This document shows, one piece after another, positions 61,928 through 64,000 of a stretch of DNA of 64,000 nucleotides. Below the pieces are notes generated by a model. It was not told where the DNA came from. It ran no database searches and saw only the letters and a list, made by a program, of their open reading frames with translations. The stretch covers positions 317,186-381,185 of the forward strand of contig NZ_FRXN01000005.1 of assembly GCF_900148515.1 (NCBI RefSeq). The letters are read 5' to 3'. The first letter of the stretch is position 1. Each line of letters starts with the position of its first letter. This DNA is from Algoriphagus zhangzhouensis. Its GTDB lineage: Bacteria > Bacteroidota > Bacteroidia > Cytophagales > Cyclobacteriaceae. The position numbers and the translations under genes are program-made.

Positions 61928-63259
61928 TTGAAACTGAATAAGAAACTCTTTTTTCAAATCCATTCATGGGTAGGAGTGAAAGTAAGCATCCTGTTTTTTT
62001 TGGTTTGCTTTTCTGGAACAATGGCTACCCTGAGCAATGAAATGGACTGGTTGTTTTATCCAGGTTTGAGAGCTAGTGGGGCTGGGGAAAGAGTTTCTTA
62101 TAATACGATCGTCAAATCAATAGAACAGTCCTATCCTGATGGCAAATTAACTTATTGGGTAATGGCCGATGAGCCTTATCTCAATGACATTGTCTATGTG
62201 GAAGTTGGAGGTTATCGAAAATATGTTTTTGTAGATCCCTATTCCGGAAAGGTCACAGGAAGTACCCCTGTGACCTTTCAAAGGTTTTTCCGAGATTTTC
62301 ATTATTACCTGTTTATGCCCTTTTACCAAATCGGGTATTTCATAGTCCTTGTTTTTGCGTTTTTCCTCTTGATAGCCTGGATTTCAGCCTTGGTATTTTA
62401 TAAAAAATGGTGGAAGAAGTTTTTAGAATTGAAGCAAGGAAAGAATCCACTGGTGTTTTTTAGAAGCCTCCATCGTGTGGTAGGCCTTTGGTCTTTGCCT
62501 TTTGCATTTCTAATTACGATCACTGGAATCTGGTATTTCTTAGAAAGAACCAATACGGCGGGGATTTCAGATTTGGCTAATCCTAAAGCTCCCAAAATTC
62601 TAGGCTCTGAGGATTCTGTAATAAATCACGGTAATTTTCACTTTCAGCTAGATTATGAATTAGCGGCTCAATTGGCCCATAAAGAAATCCCTAACTTAAA
62701 AATTGGAGGGATTGTGCCAGGCAAGACCCTGAATGATCCGATATATATCCGAGGGAAAAGCGATGTTCCTTTGGTTAGAAAAAGGTCCAATAGAGTTTAT
62801 GTGGACCCTTTTGAAAAGAAAGTTGTCCAGATTCAAAAGGCTGAGGAAATATCAACGGTCATGTACCTCAATGATATTGCTGATCCTATTCATTTTGGGA
62901 AATGGGGAGGATTGACAACAAAAATCCTTTGGTTTTTGGGAGGAGCTTCAATCTGTGGTCTAATACTAACAGGGATTTGGATTGCTTTGAAAAGACAAGC
63001 AATTCAAAAGTCTATAGCGAATATAAAACCCGTGATGGGAGCTTGGCGATTTGTCAATTGGGGATTGGGAATGCTGATTACAGGGTATATGTATTACTTC
63101 TTAATTATGCGCTATGGAGTGTCTTGGGAATCCATCCTAATTGTATCAGGAATTTTAGGAGTATTGATTTTTGTTACCTGGTTTGTGTTTGATTTTAAAC
63201 TTCGAAGGCTTGTAAATGAAGATTTAGAAAAGTCTTCTAAAAAACTTCAATCAGTTTAG
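61928..63259 (+). CDS. PepSY-associated membrane protein (probable ferric-siderophore reductase)
   Basis: This 443-residue inner-membrane protein starts at TTG 61928, just after AAGGAG. PepSY_TM features: first helix FFQIHSWVGVKVSILFFLVC, a periplasmic PepSY region (VYVEVGGYRKYVFVDPYSGK), FFRDFHYYLFMPFYQIGYF, FRSLHRVVGLWSLPFAFLIT and DIADPIHFGKWGGLTTKILW. The histidines in these segments are those thought to bind haem in FoxB/PiuB-type reductases, which release iron from siderophores in the periplasm. It is co-transcribed with the siderophore receptor. Confidence 0.87.
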   Translation: MKLNKKLFFQIHSWVGVKVSILFFLVCFSGTMATLSNEMDWLFYPGLRASGAGERVSYNTIVKSIEQSYPDGKLTYWVMADEPYLNDIVYVEVGGYRKYVFVDPYSGKVTGSTPVTFQRFFRDFHYYLFMPFYQIGYFIVLVFAFFLLIAWISALVFYKKWWKKFLELKQGKNPLVFFRSLHRVVGLWSLPFAFLITITGIWYFLERTNTAGISDLANPKAPKILGSEDSVINHGNFHFQLDYELAAQLAHKEIPNLKIGGIVPGKTLNDPIYIRGKSDVPLVRKRSNRVYVDPFEKKVVQIQKAEEISTVMYLNDIADPIHFGKWGGLTTKILWFLGGASICGLILTGIWIALKRQAIQKSIANIKPVMGAWRFVNWGLGMLITGYMYYFLIMRYGVSWESILIVSGILGVLIFVTWFVFDFKLRRLVNEDLEKSSKKLQSV

Positions 63260-63575
63260 TCTTCTCTTCAAGAATTGGTAAAGATTTACTTTTAAAACCA
63301 GAGTAGGAATTTTCGTATTCAATTCTTTTGAGTTTTGGATTGCTTAAAAGCTGCAGGAAGGTCTAGATCCAGTTTGCATCCGTCATCGGACATCGGTCTT
63401 CCAGCCCTAAAAGCTATGAGGATTTATTTGTGGCTCATATTCTAGACTCATTAATTTTTTTTTATAAAAAAGGGGCTGGTCTTAAAAAAAATGCTTTTGG
63501 GTTTGGAACCTTTTCAGTTCATTTTTGATTTTCTGATGTATATACATTTAATGTCTATATTTAAGAACCAACATT
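63260..63575. other. Spacer of 316 bases before the nitroreductase gene
   Basis: I see no gene and no convincing terminator. The only clear structure is the palindrome at 63536-63547; otherwise the stretch is AT-rich with A and T runs. Confidence 0.5.
63536..63547. promoter_or_regulatory. Perfect 12-bp palindrome upstream of nitroreductase
   Basis: ATGTATATACAT lies 28 bases before ATG 63576. It could be an operator overlapping the promoter; a MarR/HxlR-type regulator is a guess based on how nitroreductase genes are often controlled. Confidence 0.35.
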
Positions 63576-64000
63576 ATGAACGTCCTACAAAATTTGAAAT
63601 GGAGATATGCTACCAAAGCCATGAATGGCCAAGTAGTTCCTCAAGAAAAAGTTGATTATATCCTAGATGCCATCCAATTAAGTGCTTCTTCCTCTGGCCT
63701 TCAGCCTTACGAAGTCCTATTGATTACCGATCCAGAAGTAAAAGCAAAAATCAGAAAAGTAGCCTATGACCAAAGTCAAATCACTGATGCTTCCCACGTG
63801 TTGGTATTTGCTGCCTGGGATCAATATACAGAGGAGCGAGTGAACAAAGTCTTCAAAAGAAACAACATTGAAAGAGGTTTGGATGACAGTGCAACAGATG
63901 CCTACAGAACCAGGCTTTTGGGAATGTTCCAAGCTCAATCGCAGGAAGAAAACTTTACCCATGCTGCCAAGCAGGCTTATATCGCACTAGGAAGTGCTTT
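63576..64000 (+). CDS. Nitroreductase family protein (N-terminal part, cut by window end)
   Basis: The frame from ATG 63576 is open to the window edge (about 141 residues). The N-terminus NVLQNLKWRYATKAMNGQVV with YILDAIQLSASSSGLQPYEV is the FMN-binding opening of the nitroreductase/NfsB-like family (R-x-[AS]-T-K and SS.GLQP.E). Members reduce nitro compounds, quinones or flavins with NAD(P)H; many Bacteroidota copies are annotated NAD(P)H-dependent oxidoreductase. The C-terminal half is missing, so the subfamily is open. Confidence 0.88.
   Translation, partial: MNVLQNLKWRYATKAMNGQVVPQEKVDYILDAIQLSASSSGLQPYEVLLITDPEVKAKIRKVAYDQSQITDASHVLVFAAWDQYTEERVNKVFKRNNIERGLDDSATDAYRTRLLGMFQAQSQEENFTHAAKQAYIALGSA

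Noticed and set aside
63401..63479. CCAGCCC and GGGCTGG as a terminator for the PepSY operon
   Set aside because: The 7-bp arms are about 65 bases apart, too far for an intrinsic terminator.

Overview
The window looks like chromosomal DNA of a Bacteroidota bacterium, most likely a marine or soil Cytophagales/Cyclobacteriaceae (Algoriphagus-like) relative. Evidence: a SusC/SusD pair, several TonB-dependent receptors with N-terminal carboxypeptidase-regulatory-like domains, FecI/FecR-type ECF sigma/anti-sigma pairs, DUF5777/YceI/DUF5690/DUF4256/DUF6528 families, -7 promoter elements of the Bacteroidota type TAnnTTTG, and AT-rich sequence almost without Shine-Dalgarno motifs. The genus is an inference. 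I saw no tRNA, rRNA, CRISPR array, transposase or phage gene.

1-26 kb is an island of secreted phosphoester-cleaving enzymes and uptake systems. A leftward operon (two endonuclease/exonuclease/phosphatase-fold proteins plus DUF6528) faces a membrane TPR regulator with a LuxR-type helix-turn-helix. Next come a beta-propeller phytase lipoprotein with its TonB receptor, two leftward metallophosphoesterases, and a rightward set made of a PLC/GDPD-like-alkaline phosphatase fusion, a subclass B1 metallo-beta-lactamase and an M1 peptidase. After a single-domain response regulator comes a SusC/SusD pair followed by an alkaline-phosphatase-superfamily enzyme and a metallophosphoesterase lipoprotein. 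The likely shared job is scavenging phosphate (and the organic remainder) from phytate, phosphodiesters and other phosphoesters.

26-37.5 kb holds two ECF sigma systems. The first (sigma, FecR) is followed by an STN-domain protein ending in a surface-repeat/barrel region instead of a TonB receptor. The second is followed by a protein combining an inner-membrane helix, a long linker and an outer-membrane-barrel-like domain. A cytochrome-like lipoprotein/YceI/DUF5777 cassette, a paralogue of the repeat protein and a TonB receptor complete the region.

37.6-40.6 kb contains a PhnZ-like phosphonate-cleaving HD oxygenase divergent from a DUF5690 MFS transporter, with palindromic operator-like repeats between them, then an XRE-cupin regulator. 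41-47.2 kb is an RND efflux operon (adaptor, HAE1 pump, outer-membrane factor). 47.7-57.4 kb is a surface-polysaccharide region: three polytopic GT-C-like membrane proteins, a winged-helix regulator, two GT2 glycosyltransferases, an ABC-2 export permease without its ATPase, and WecD-like and WecE-like enzymes suggesting dTDP-Fuc4NAc synthesis. Several of these genes can start only at TTG. 57.5-64 kb carries an exported FAD oxidoreductase, a siderophore TonB receptor with a PepSY membrane reductase behind two operator-like palindromes, and the start of a nitroreductase gene.
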